The notes beneath the pieces are model-generated. The model did no database searches and was not told the origin of the DNA. It was given only the letters and a program-made list of their open reading frames with translations. From NCBI GenBank assembly GCA_030681645.1, contig JAUXRX010000009.1, positions 248,001 through 312,000 of the forward strand: a stretch of 64,000 bases of DNA, given 5' to 3'. The translations under genes and the position numbers were made by a program. Within the stretch, counting starts at the first letter, position 1; each line of letters begins with the position of its first letter. This document shows, piece by piece, positions 51,670 through 60,752 of the stretch. This DNA is from Archangium sp. Its GTDB lineage: Bacteria > Myxococcota > Myxococcia > Myxococcales > Myxococcaceae.

Positions 51670-51713
51670 CAGCCACCCGCCTGATGTCGGAGCAGTGAGG
51701 TAGACCGTTCACC

Positions 51714-54700
51714 ATGACTGTGGTGGTCGTCGCCGAGAAGCCCTCCGTGGGGCGTGATCTCGCCCGGGTGCTGGGCGCGACGCAGCGTGGGGAAGGCACG
51801 CTCTCGGGCAACGGCTACGTCGTCACCTGGGCCATCGGTCACCTCGTCGGCCTCGCGCAGCCCGAAGGCATTCGCCCGGAATGGAAGCGCTGGAGCCGCG
51901 CCACGCTGCCCATGCTGCCGAAGGAATGGCCGCTGCAGGTGCTCGAGGGCACGCGCGCGCAGTTCGCGGTGGTGGCGAAGGCGCTCACCGCGAAGGACGT
52001 CAACGGCGTCATCTGCGCGACCGACGCCGGGCGTGAGGGCGAGCTCATCTTCCGCTTCATCTACGAGGCGGCGGGGTGCCGGAAGCCGGTGAAGCGGCTG
52101 TGGATCAGCTCGCTCACCGACGGGGCCATTCGCGACGGGTTCTCGAAGCTGCGGCCCGCTTCCGACTTCGACGCGCTCGCCGACGCGGCGCTGGGGCGCA
52201 GCCGGGCCGACTGGTTGGTGGGCATGAACCTGTCGCGTGCGTACGGCATCGCGATGGACCTGCCGCTCTCGGTGGGCCGGGTGCAGACGCCGACGCTGGC
52301 GCTGCTCGTCGAGCGCGAGCTGGCCATTCGCGACTTCGTGCCCGAGGACTACCTCGAGGTGGTGGCCACGTTCTCGCCTCGCGAAGGGGCGAGCTATCGC
52401 GGCACGTGGCATCGGCCGGGCACGCATGAGCATCCGAAGCGGCTGCCGGCGAGTGCTGAGGAAGCGAACGCGGTGGTGGCGCGCGCGAAGTCGGGCACGG
52501 CGCGGATCGCCTCGGTGACCTCGAAGACGAAGAAGCTGCCGCCTCCCCTGCTCTACGATCTGACCGAGCTGCAGCGGCACCTGAACCGGCTCTACGGGTT
52601 CTCCGCCGCGCGCAGCCTCGAGCTGGCGCAGGCGCTGTACGAGAAGCACAAGTGCATCTCGTACCCACGCACGGACTCGCGGCACCTGTCGGGAGAGGTC
52701 GCCACCACGCTGGGGCCCATCACTCGCGCGATCCGCGGGCCGTACGAGCCGCACGTCGCGCCGGGCACGGGTGAGCGGCTGCTGTCGAAGCGGTTCGTCG
52801 ATGACACGCAGGTGAGCGATCACCACGCGATCATTCCGACGGCGGTGACTCCGCAGGGGCTCAGTGGCGACGAGCGCAAGGTCTACGACCTGATCTGCAG
52901 GCGGTTGCTGCAGGCGTGGCATGACGACTTCACCTGGGCCGCGACGGAGGTGGTGACGGAGATCACCACTCCCGGCGTGGTCGACACCTATCGCAGCCAC
53001 GGCACGGCCATCGAGCAGCAGGGGTGGAAGGTGCTCGACGTGGGCGGGGTGAAGCCGCCGAAGGAGAAGGGTGAAGACGAGGCGGAGTTGTTGCCCGCGG
53101 GCCTGGAGAAGGGCCAGCCGCAGCAGGTGCTCGACGCGAAGTCGATGCCGCACCGCACCCGGCCACCGCCGCGGCTCAATGACGCGACGCTGCTGACCGC
53201 GATGGAGACCGCGGGGAAGACCGTCGACGAGCGCGAGCTGTCAGAGGCGATGAAGGAGAACGGGCTGGGGACTCCGGCGACGCGCGCGAACATCATCGAG
53301 ACCCTGCTCAGCCGCGAGTACGTGACGCGCGATGGGAAGTCGTTGGTGGCGACGGAGAAGGGCATCGGGCTCATCGCGGTGGTGGACGTCGAGGTGAAGA
53401 GCGCGGCCATGACCGGCGCGTGGGAAGCGCGGCTCCAGCGGATCGCGAAGCGGCAGGGTGAGCTGGGCGAGTTCATGAAGGGCATCGAGGCGTACGTCGC
53501 GTCGGTGGTGGGGCGCATCGGCACGCTGCCTCCGGCAGGGGGGGCGACGGCAGCACTGCCCTCCCTCTCCCTGCGCAGCGGGGAGAGGGCTGGGGTGAGG
53601 GGCCAATCGCCCGAAGCGCCGCAGGCACCGCAGCGTTCGCCGCTCACCCCGAGCGGAGTCGAGGGGTCCCCAGCGCTGTTGGTTCGCCCTCTCCCCGACC
53701 CTCTCCCCCGCGGGGGAGAGGGAGACATGCTGCGTTTGCTGCGGACTCCGTTCGGCTTCTCCAGCTACCGCCCGCACCAGCAGGCCGCCTGCGAAGCCGC
53801 CGCCGCTGGTGACGACGTGCTGCTCGTCATGCCCACCGGCGCGGGCAAATCACTCTGCTACCAACTGCCCGGCCTCGCCCGCGGCGGCACCACCCTCGTG
53901 GTCAGCCCGCTCATCGCGCTCATGGAAGACCAGGTCGCCGGCCTCCAGGCGAAGGGCCTGCGCGCCGAGCGCATCCACTCCGGCCGGGGGCGCCTCGAGT
54001 CACGCCGCGTCTGCAACGAGTACCTCGAGGGCAAGCTCGACTACCTCTTCATCGCCCCCGAGCGGCTCGGCGTGCCGAACTTCCCCGAGCTGCTCGCGCG
54101 CCGCCTCCCCACCCTCATCGCCATCGACGAAGCGCACTGCATCTCGCAATGGGGTCACGACTTCCGCCCCGACTACCGCCTCCTCGGCGAGCGGCTGCCC
54201 ATGCTCCGCCCCGCACCGGTGATGGCGCTCACCGCCACCGCCACGCCCATCGTGCAGGCCGACATCGTCAAGCAGCTCGGCCTGCGCCCCGGCGCGAAGC
54301 AGCTCATTCACGGCTTCCGCCGTCACAACCTCGCCATCGAGGCGCTCGAGGTCACCCCGCACCAGCGCATCGACCGCGCCGTCGAATGGCTGACCCAGCC
54401 CGGCCGCGTGCCCGCCATCGTCTACGCGCCGACCCGCAAGAGCGCCGAGGCCGCCGCCGAGACCCTCGGCCAGACCCTGCGCGCCGCGCCGTACCACGCG
54501 GGCCTCACCCCCGACGTGCGCGCCCACACCCAGACCGCCTTCCTCTCGGGCCAGCTCGACGTGGTGGTGGCCACCATCGCCTTCGGCATGGGCGTCGACA
54601 AAGCGAACGTGCGCACCGTGCTGCACCTCGCGTTGCCCGGCAGCGTCGAGGCCTACTACCAGGAGATCGGCCGCGCCGGCCGCGACGGGCTGCCCTCGCG

Positions 54701-55733
54701 CGCGGTGTTGATGCACCACTTCGTCGACCGGAAGACGCACGAGTTCTTCCTCGGGCGCGACTACCCCGACGCCGCGGTGCTCAAGAAGGTGGCGCGGGTG
54801 CTCAGCGACGTGCCCCAGGACTCCGAGACCGTGCGCCGCCGCGCGCGCGTGTCGATGGACGACTTCGAGAAGGCGCTCGAGAAGCTCTGGATCCACGGCG
54901 GCGCGCGCGGCGTCACCGAAGATCAGCTCACCCGCGGCCACGACGACTGGCCAGCGCCGTACGCCGAGCAGCGGCGCCTGCGCGAAGAGCAGCTCGCCCT
55001 CGTCGCGCGCTTCGCCGAGAGCCACCGCTGCCGCATGGTGTCGCTCGTCTCACACTTCGGAGACCAGGCCGACTCGGGCAAGCCCTGCGGCGTCTGCGAC
55101 GTGTGCGCTCCGGCCCAGTGCATCGGGGCGCGCTTCGAGGCGCCGAGCGCCGACGAGCTGACCATCATCTCCGAGGTGATGGCGCGGCTCCGTGCGTCTC
55201 CGGGACAATCGAGCGGGAAGATGTGCCGCGAGATGCTGGGTGAGGCGCCCGAGCATCGGCCCCGCTTCGAGCGGCTCGTCTCGGGGCTGGTGCGCGCGGG
55301 GCAGGTGCGCGTGGAAGACGCGATCTTCGAGAAGGACGGGAAGAAGATCCCCTACCACCGGCTGTTCGCCATCGGCAGCGCGTCGCTCGACTCGGTGCGC
55401 CTGCCGGTGAAGAGCGCACCCGTGAAGGCGACGCGGCACGCAAAGCCGGGGCGGCGGCGGCGCGGCACGAAGCGCGAGAGCCGCAAGCCGGCGGTGGAGC
55501 TGCCGCAGTCGGGCGCCTCAGCGGGGCTGGTGGCGAAGCTGCGGGCGTGGCGCCTCGAAGAAGCGAAGCGGCGCCGCGTGCCGGCGTTCCGCGTGCTCAC
55601 CAACCGCGCGCTGGTGGCGGTGGCGGAAGCGCGCCCGGGCAGCACGCAGGCGTTGCTCGGCGTGGCGGGCATCGGGCCGAAGGTGGTGAAGGACTCGGGC
55701 GCCCAGTTGGTCGCCCTCTGTTCCCGGAGCTAG
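51714..55733 (+). CDS. Topoisomerase III - RecQ helicase - HRDC-like fusion
   Basis: 1339 residues in one frame. Residues 1-605: type IA topoisomerase of the TopB kind with [15 protein letters not shown] (Glu 8) and ATDAGREGE (104-110), [13 protein letters not shown], the active-site Tyr 317 in [18 protein letters not shown] and GLGTPATRA. Residues 606-678: linker coded by dispersed repeats. Residues 679-1140: RecQ with [10 protein letters not shown], Walker A MPTGAGKS (706-713), DEAH (805-808) and [40 protein letters not shown] and the zinc cluster Cys 1106/1125/1128/1131; a winged-helix part follows. C-terminus about 1285-1335 ([11 protein letters not shown]) is HRDC-like. RecQ and Topo III act together in dissolving recombination intermediates; here they are joined. 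RecQ could also start at ATG 53727. Confidence 0.9.
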   Translation: MTVVVVAEKPSVGRDLARVLGATQRGEGTLSGNGYVVTWAIGHLVGLAQPEGIRPEWKRWSRATLPMLPKEWPLQVLEGTRAQFAVVAKALTAKDVNGVICATDAGREGELIFRFIYEAAGCRKPVKRLWISSLTDGAIRDGFSKLRPASDFDALADAALGRSRADWLVGMNLSRAYGIAMDLPLSVGRVQTPTLALLVERELAIRDFVPEDYLEVVATFSPREGASYRGTWHRPGTHEHPKRLPASAEEANAVVARAKSGTARIASVTSKTKKLPPPLLYDLTELQRHLNRLYGFSAARSLELAQALYEKHKCISYPRTDSRHLSGEVATTLGPITRAIRGPYEPHVAPGTGERLLSKRFVDDTQVSDHHAIIPTAVTPQGLSGDERKVYDLICRRLLQAWHDDFTWAATEVVTEITTPGVVDTYRSHGTAIEQQGWKVLDVGGVKPPKEKGEDEAELLPAGLEKGQPQQVLDAKSMPHRTRPPPRLNDATLLTAMETAGKTVDERELSEAMKENGLGTPATRANIIETLLSREYVTRDGKSLVATEKGIGLIAVVDVEVKSAAMTGAWEARLQRIAKRQGELGEFMKGIEAYVASVVGRIGTLPPAGGATAALPSLSLRSGERAGVRGQSPEAPQAPQRSPLTPSGVEGSPALLVRPLPDPLPRGGEGDMLRLLRTPFGFSSYRPHQQAACEAAAAGDDVLLVMPTGAGKSLCYQLPGLARGGTTLVVSPLIALMEDQVAGLQAKGLRAERIHSGRGRLESRRVCNEYLEGKLDYLFIAPERLGVPNFPELLARRLPTLIAIDEAHCISQWGHDFRPDYRLLGERLPMLRPAPVMALTATATPIVQADIVKQLGLRPGAKQLIHGFRRHNLAIEALEVTPHQRIDRAVEWLTQPGRVPAIVYAPTRKSAEAAAETLGQTLRAAPYHAGLTPDVRAHTQTAFLSGQLDVVVATIAFGMGVDKANVRTVLHLALPGSVEAYYQEIGRAGRDGLPSRAVLMHHFVDRKTHEFFLGRDYPDAAVLKKVARVLSDVPQDSETVRRRARVSMDDFEKALEKLWIHGGARGVTEDQLTRGHDDWPAPYAEQRRLREEQLALVARFAESHRCRMVSLVSHFGDQADSGKPCGVCDVCAPAQCIGARFEAPSADELTIISEVMARLRASPGQSSGKMCREMLGEAPEHRPRFERLVSGLVRAGQVRVEDAIFEKDGKKIPYHRLFAIGSASLDSVRLPVKSAPVKATRHAKPGRRRRGTKRESRKPAVELPQSGASAGLVAKLRAWRLEEAKRRRVPAFRVLTNRALVAVAEARPGSTQALLGVAGIGPKVVKDSGAQLVALCSRS
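53560..53724. repeat. Dispersed repeats forming the fusion linker
   Basis: Family B (CCTCTCCCTGCGCAGCGGGG, 53560-53602), family A reversed (CACCCCGAGCGGAGTCGAGG, 53645 on) and a second B-like unit (CCTCTCCCCCGCGGGGGAGA, 53699 on) follow one another. They read as [22 protein letters not shown] and [10 protein letters not shown]. The last unit ends 3 bp before ATG 53727 and offers a purine-rich GGGAGAGGGAG as a ribosome site. Confidence 0.85.
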
Positions 55734-55750
55734 CTGTCTCCGCCCGAAAG

Positions 55751-55801
55751 CGCCCCTCACCCGGCCTGCGGCCGACCTCTCCCCGCTTCGCAGGGAGAGG
55801 T
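55751..55801. repeat. Family B palindromic repeat
   Basis: CCCTCACCCGGCCTGCGGCC then GACCTCTCCCCGCTTCGCAG, filling the 69-bp gap between the convergent fusion gene and the next gene and ending 1 bp from the latter's stop. Confidence 0.8.
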
Positions 55802-55802
55802 T

Positions 55803-56681
55803 TCAGCGCACCACCTTCACCACGCGCAGGGTCGGCAGCCCTGCGGCCACGCCGGGCAGGGTTCGCAGCTCTTCTTCGAAGTCGCGCGCCGCGAACTTTT
55901 CCCCCGCCGGCGCAGTGAGCTCGCAGGTGAAGGACTCGAGGCAGGGCAGCCCTCCCGCCGCCAGCCCGGCCCACAGGCGCAGCAGATCGTTGCGCAGGTG
56001 CAGCTCACCGCGCAGCGTGAGCACGCGCATCGGCTTGCACACCGCGTAGACCGCGAGCGCCCGCCCGAGCGCCCAGGTGAGCGTCGAGACCCGCGACTGT
56101 CCCTCGAGCGCGACGCCGTCTGCCCCCGAGACCTCGAAGCGGGTGCCCAGGGCCTGCGAGGTGCGCAGGGTGAGGGTGTCCACCACGCCGCGGCGCCAGG
56201 TGAGCTCGATGCACGGCGGCGGGATCATCGGGATCAGCGGCAGCCAGGTCTGGTCCTCTCGCGGTTCGCGCGAGCCGAGGCGGCCGCCCACGGGGGCGCC
56301 GGCTTCCAGGAGCGCATCACCCAGCACCCCGAGCAGCGCGTCGCTCCACGGCCCGAGCGGGGCGGGCACGACGGTGGGCCAGCCACACGACGACAGCGGC
56401 GTCGACAGCACCCGCAGCGAGGGCCCTGCGATGCCTTCGTGGCTCCACACCTCACCCGGGGTCAGCCGCACCGAGCGGCGGCTGTCCTCCCAGCGGAAGG
56501 TGAGCGCGTCGCCGTCGGGCGTGATGACGAGAGTGCGGCCGAGCTCCCACTCCAGGTCCACCGGGGTGCCGCGCGCGCCGAGGCGGAGCTCCCGCTTCAC
56601 CTCGACGGGTTCGAGCGGCGAGACGAGCTGCCCGTTCGCGAAGGCGAGCCGGTTGCGCAGGATGAGCGCTTCGAACCACAT
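55803..56681 (-). CDS. Conserved hypothetical protein
   Basis: 292 residues, no signal peptide. MWFEALILRNRLAFANGQLV start, beta-rich middle (RTLVITPDGDALTFRWEDSR), and a leucine-rich end (RVLTLRGELHLRNDLLRLWAGL, LPCLESFTCEL, LPTLRVVKVV) resembling LRR-like strands found next to DUF4132 or TIGR02996-type proteins. I do not recognise a named family. It is divergent from the DUF4132 gene, which may be functionally linked. Confidence 0.6.
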   Translation of the reverse strand: MWFEALILRNRLAFANGQLVSPLEPVEVKRELRLGARGTPVDLEWELGRTLVITPDGDALTFRWEDSRRSVRLTPGEVWSHEGIAGPSLRVLSTPLSSCGWPTVVPAPLGPWSDALLGVLGDALLEAGAPVGGRLGSREPREDQTWLPLIPMIPPPCIELTWRRGVVDTLTLRTSQALGTRFEVSGADGVALEGQSRVSTLTWALGRALAVYAVCKPMRVLTLRGELHLRNDLLRLWAGLAAGGLPCLESFTCELTAPAGEKFAARDFEEELRTLPGVAAGLPTLRVVKVVR

Positions 56682-56738
56682 CGCGCCCGCATACCCCGTT
56701 CTGTCAGGGTGGGGTCGAGGACTGGTGGGGAAGTTCGG

Positions 56739-56764
56739 CCCCTCGACTCGCTCGGGGTGAACGG
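56739..56764. repeat. Family A dispersed repeat
   Basis: CCCCTCGACTCGCTCGGGGT then GAACGG, one C short of the consensus, in the gap between two divergent genes. Confidence 0.7.
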
Positions 56765-56847
56765 CCTGCTCCCGGTCTCACGGGCGCGAGAAGCGGTCCT
56801 CAAGGCCGGTTCCGCCGGGTCCGGACGCCGGTGGCACACTCCGCGCC

Positions 56848-59682
56848 GTGCGCTTCACGCTCCAGGAATTCGTCGAGCAGGGCCTGGCGGATTCGCCGCC
56901 TGAGCTCCGGCTGGCCGGGGAAGCGGTGGTGCGCGCGGTGAAAGCCGGCGACTGGAGCCACCTCGACCTCGACGCCCAGGCCGCCGCGCTGGTGATGGGC
57001 AGGCCCGAGCAGACCGCGCCGTGGCTGCTCGCGCTGGCTGCCACCGAGCCGGTGCGTGCGCTGCAGTTGGCGCTGCGCACGGCCCGCCTCACGCTGCGTT
57101 TCTCGATGGTGGGGGGCAGGCTGTCGCGCGTGCTCGATCGGCCGGTGCGCAAGCCGGCCGCGCAGCTCCCGCCGCCCGAGCTCTGGCTGGCGCTTCGCCG
57201 CGCGTTCGACGCGGCGCCGTTGCTGCGCACGCAGGGGCTCACGGTGCTCGGCCAGGTGGACGATCTGCGCCTGCGCGCGGCCACGGCCTTCGTCTTTCCT
57301 GCCGAGCCCGGGTTGTGGACCGAGGCTGAGCATCGCCGCGGCCTCTCGCTCGAGGACCCGTCTGACGCGGTCTTCATTCTCTTCGCCACGCTGCGCGACG
57401 TGCCGGCGCTCGCCACCTCGGCTTCCTGGCCGCCGCCCGCCCGGCTGCTCAAGGCCTTGCCGGACGCGCAGCTCGAAGAGGCCCTGCTGCTGATTCGCGA
57501 CGATCTCCTCGCCGCCCAGCGGCGCAAGCGCGAGTCGGTGAAGCAGGCCGCGCTGGACGTGCGGCCTCACCTCGCGAACATCACCTCGCCCGATTCGCTG
57601 GCCACGCTCGCGCTGCTCGACCCTACCGAGGAGCTGATCGCCCAGGCCGAGAGCCTCGTCGATGCGGCCGAGCCCGCGGAGCTGATCCTCCGGCGCTCCT
57701 TCATCGACGGATGGAAGGCCGAGCTGCGCGCCGCGACGATTCCGCGCGATGCGCCGTGGCGGTCTCCGTGGGGCGCACGCGTACGAACCGGGGGGCCCTT
57801 CCCCGGTCACCCCGAGCGGAGTCGAGGGGCGAGCGAGGTCTCTGTGCCTGGGCGCGCTGGTCCCTCGACTCCGCTCGGGATGAACGGAAGCGTCGTCCCG
57901 CCAGCCCTCACTCCCGGCGAGTGGGAGCGCACCTGGAAAGCGCGCCCCGTGCCGCCCGAGCTGCAGCTCGCGTGGAGCGCCCTGAAGGAGCGCACCGACG
58001 TGCGCCCGTGGGAAGTCTCCTTCATCCTCGGCATCGGCCCCGCGGTGCTGCCTCAGCTGCGCGCGTGGGCGCGCCGCGAACCCGCACTCCTCGCCGCCAC
58101 GCAGGAGGTCGACGACGGCGGGCTGGACGAAGCGCTGCTGCTCGCGTGGAACTCGCGGCGCGTTCAGCTGAGCCTGGCCTCGCGTGAGTTCGTCCGCCGC
58201 TTCCCCCGGCGTGCCCACGAGGCGGCGATTCGGCTCTGCTTCGCCGAAGCGCCGAAGGAGCGGGCGACCGGGGTGATCGTGCTGCGCGCGCTCGAGCGGG
58301 ACGCTGCGCCGAGCATCGCCGCGCTCCCACCCGATCAACGCGCGTGGATCGACGCGCAGCTCGCCGCCAATCCGCCCCTGCCGGCGCGGCGGCCTGCGCT
58401 GCCCGGCTTCCTTCGCCTCGCGGCGCTGCCGCTGGTGCTCACGCACGACGGCGCGCATGCCCTCAGCGCCGACGCGCTCACCGACCTGCTCGCGGTGCTC
58501 AAGGCCGCGCCTCCCGACGACAACAGCGCGTTGCTGGAGGTGACCGCGGGCCTGTCCGCGGCCTCGCTCGAGGCGCTCTGCGGTGCGCTCTTCCGCCAGT
58601 GGCTCGCGGCGGGAGCGCCGCCGAAGGAGAAGTGGGCGCTCAACGCCCTGGCACACTTCCCCTCGGAGCCCTGGGCGACGGTGGTGGGCGCGCTGTGCCA
58701 GCAGTGGGCGCAGGGCGGCTTCCCCGCGCGCGCGCAGGACGCGGTGGCGGTGCTCGGCCGCATGGGCACGCGCGTCGCGCTCGCCGAGGTCCACCGGCTC
58801 TCCACCCGCATTCGCACGGTGGCGCTCCGCGCTCGGGCGCGGCTCGCCTTCCAGGAAGCGGCCTCACGGCTCGGCCTCGCCGCCGACGAGCTGGAAGATC
58901 GACTCATCCCCGAGCTGGGTCCCCTCCACGGCGCGACCCTGACGCTCGACGCTGCGCTCAGGCCGGTGCTCACCCGCGACGGCAGGGAAGTGCCTCTGCC
59001 AGACGTGGTGAAGCGCGCGGCGAAGTCGCTCAAGCCCGCGGTCGCCCGGCTCGAGCGCGCGATGTGCGAGGGCGCGGCGTTCGGCGCGTTCCACTTCACC
59101 GAGACGTGGGGCATGCACCCGCTGCTGCGCGCGCTCGCCGAGCGGGTGGTGTGGGGCGTGTTCAGGGGCCCGACGCGCATCGGGTTGTTCGTTCCCACCA
59201 CGCCGTCGCAGGGCGATGCGCTGCCGCTGACTGAGACGACCACCGTTCGGCCGGTGCACCCGCTCGAGCTCACCGAGGCCGAGCTCACCCGCGCGCGGCC
59301 GTGGGTGCCGGCGCGGCAGCCGTTCGAGCAGCTCGATCGCGCGTGTTACCCGGCGGCGGGCCTGCGTTCCCGGATGCAGGCGTTGGCGCACCACGAGGTG
59401 CCGGTGGTGGCCCTGCTCGCGCTCGAACGAATGGGCTGGGAGCGTGGCCCGGTGGTGGATGGCGGCTCGTGGGTCGATCTGACGAGGCGGGGCGAAGGGT
59501 GGCACGTCTCATTGCACTTCGAGCCCGGCATCTGGGCGGGAGACCCGAACGCGAACGACGTGCAGCGCATCACCGGCACCGAGCTCGAGGCCGTGGGCCC
59601 GCTTCCGCCGCGCATCGCCAGCGAGCTCCAACGCGATCTGGTGCGCTCCCTCTCCCTGCGAAGCGGGGAGAGGGCGGGGTGA
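56848..59682 (+). CDS. DUF4132-domain protein
   Basis: 944 residues from GTG 56848. HEAT-like helical N-terminal two thirds; the C-terminal part has the DUF4132 signatures ADELEDRLIPELG, FRGPTRIGLFVP, HPLELTEAELTRARPWVP with QPFEQLDRACY, and ALERMGWERGP. Relatives (MolR-like, often with WGR) are of unknown biochemical role. Two repeat intrusions are in frame: about residues 325-350 (PGHPERSRGASEV, STPLGMNG) from family A, and the last 11 residues ([11 protein letters not shown]) from family B, where the stop codon itself lies inside the repeat. The native C-terminus was therefore changed. Confidence 0.85.
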   Translation: MRFTLQEFVEQGLADSPPELRLAGEAVVRAVKAGDWSHLDLDAQAAALVMGRPEQTAPWLLALAATEPVRALQLALRTARLTLRFSMVGGRLSRVLDRPVRKPAAQLPPPELWLALRRAFDAAPLLRTQGLTVLGQVDDLRLRAATAFVFPAEPGLWTEAEHRRGLSLEDPSDAVFILFATLRDVPALATSASWPPPARLLKALPDAQLEEALLLIRDDLLAAQRRKRESVKQAALDVRPHLANITSPDSLATLALLDPTEELIAQAESLVDAAEPAELILRRSFIDGWKAELRAATIPRDAPWRSPWGARVRTGGPFPGHPERSRGASEVSVPGRAGPSTPLGMNGSVVPPALTPGEWERTWKARPVPPELQLAWSALKERTDVRPWEVSFILGIGPAVLPQLRAWARREPALLAATQEVDDGGLDEALLLAWNSRRVQLSLASREFVRRFPRRAHEAAIRLCFAEAPKERATGVIVLRALERDAAPSIAALPPDQRAWIDAQLAANPPLPARRPALPGFLRLAALPLVLTHDGAHALSADALTDLLAVLKAAPPDDNSALLEVTAGLSAASLEALCGALFRQWLAAGAPPKEKWALNALAHFPSEPWATVVGALCQQWAQGGFPARAQDAVAVLGRMGTRVALAEVHRLSTRIRTVALRARARLAFQEAASRLGLAADELEDRLIPELGPLHGATLTLDAALRPVLTRDGREVPLPDVVKRAAKSLKPAVARLERAMCEGAAFGAFHFTETWGMHPLLRALAERVVWGVFRGPTRIGLFVPTTPSQGDALPLTETTTVRPVHPLELTEAELTRARPWVPARQPFEQLDRACYPAAGLRSRMQALAHHEVPVVALLALERMGWERGPVVDGGSWVDLTRRGEGWHVSLHFEPGIWAGDPNANDVQRITGTELEAVGPLPPRIASELQRDLVRSLSLRSGERAG
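57807..57887. repeat. Family A repeats, inverted pair inside a coding region
   Basis: TCACCCCGAGCGGAGTCGAG (57807 on) and, inverted, CTCGACTCCGCTCGGGATGA (57864 on), 22 bp arms with one mismatch around a 32-bp loop. The insert is in frame in the DUF4132 gene. Confidence 0.8.
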
Positions 59683-59686
59683 GGGG
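59646..59686. repeat. Family B palindromic repeat at a gene end
   Basis: CTCCCTCTCCCTGCGAAGCG then GGGAGAGGGCGGGGTGAGGG. It supplies the last codons and the TGA (59680-59682) of the DUF4132 gene. Confidence 0.85.
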
Positions 59687-59704
59687 CTGTGCTAGTTCGG
59701 GCTG

Positions 59705-60355
59705 ATGCTGACCATCGACCAGCACCCGCTCCTCGACGCCGCGTCCTTCACCGCGACCTTCCCCCGGCCGCTCGGAGACATCGGCCGGGTCGAGTCGATC
59801 ATGCAGTTGTTGAAGCTCGATGCGCCGGCGCCGCTGAAGTCAGACGACGCCGTGCGGGGTGCCGTGCGCGAGCTGCTCCGCCACGGTGGGTACAAGCCGA
59901 CGGGGCGGGGCAAGCCGGCGTCCGAATACCTGCTCCGCGCGGTGGGAGAAGGCGTGCTCAATTCCATCAACGCTGCGGTCGACGCGTGCAACGTGGCCTC
60001 GCTGCACAGCGGGTTGCCGATCAGCGTGGTCGACCTCTCGTTGGCGAAGGAGCCCTTCCGCATCGGCGTGGCGCCCGAGGGCAGCAGCTACGTCTTCAAC
60101 CAGGGAGGCCAGACGATCGACCTCGCGGGCCTGCTCTGTCTGTTCGACGCCGAGGGGCCGTGCGCCAACGCGGTGAAGGACGCGCAGCGCACCAAGACGA
60201 CGCCGGCGACGACGAAGGTGTTGTGTGTGGTCTGGGGAACGACGGCGCTGCCGGGGCGCGCTGCGGCGACCGCCGCCTGGTACCGCGAGCTGATGAACAC
60301 TGCCGGAGCCATGTCTCCTTCTCCCCAAGGGGGAGAGGGTCGGGGAGAGGGCTGA
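59705..60355 (+). CDS. B3/B4 tRNA-binding-domain protein
   Basis: 216 residues from ATG 59705. The pattern VRELLRHGGYKPTGRGKPASEYLLRAV, INAAVDACNVASLHSGLPISVVDL, then IGVAPEG...YVFN is that of stand-alone B3/B4 domains related to the phenylalanyl-tRNA synthetase beta chain; some such proteins are editing-like factors. The last 14 residues ([14 protein letters not shown]) come from a family B repeat, so the original end was changed. It follows the DUF4132 gene by 22 bp. Confidence 0.82.
   Translation: MLTIDQHPLLDAASFTATFPRPLGDIGRVESIMQLLKLDAPAPLKSDDAVRGAVRELLRHGGYKPTGRGKPASEYLLRAVGEGVLNSINAAVDACNVASLHSGLPISVVDLSLAKEPFRIGVAPEGSSYVFNQGGQTIDLAGLLCLFDAEGPCANAVKDAQRTKTTPATTKVLCVVWGTTALPGRAAATAAWYRELMNTAGAMSPSPQGGEGRGEG
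60315..60353. repeat. Family B-like repeat at a gene end
   Basis: CCTTCTCCCCAAGGGGGAGA then GGGTCGGGGAGAGGGC. It codes the final residues of the B3/B4 protein and ends at its stop. Confidence 0.75.
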
Positions 60356-60356
60356 C

Positions 60357-60677
60357 TCAGCGGGCTGCCACGGCCGCGCGAATCGCCTCGAGCAGCGCGA
60401 GGATGTGCGCCATCGGCTTCCCCTGGGGAGGCTCGTCGAACTGCCGCCAGCGCCGCTGCTCGAAGAAGAGGCAGGCGCGCAGCTCGGTCAGCTCGACGGG
60501 CAGGGTGCCGCTCCGGGCGTGCTCGTCGGCCAGGTCGCCCAGCCGCTGGCCGATCGCCTCGTAGCCGTTGAGGGTGAGCGCGAATCGCTCGATCTCTTTC
60601 CAACCCGCGTCCGCGGCAGGGATGTGGGCGAGCTCGAGGCCCTCGTTCGAGATGGATTCGGTCGAAAGTCTCCGCAT
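60357..60677 (-). CDS. Hypothetical protein
   Basis: 106 residues, mostly helical: AGWKEIERFALTLNGYEAIGQRLGDLADEH, LTELRACLFFEQRRWRQFDE, AHILALLEAIRAAV. No signal peptide. Resembles short conserved proteins of unknown function. Convergent with the B3/B4 gene, with 1 bp between stops. Confidence 0.65.
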   Translation of the reverse strand: MRRLSTESISNEGLELAHIPAADAGWKEIERFALTLNGYEAIGQRLGDLADEHARSGTLPVELTELRACLFFEQRRWRQFDEPPQGKPMAHILALLEAIRAAVAAR

Positions 60678-60752
60678 TCTTCGCCTATAGCGCGGCTCGA
60701 CTGCCTCGGGGGCAAGGACAGGGCCTCAAAGAGCGCCTACCCGCTGATCAGG

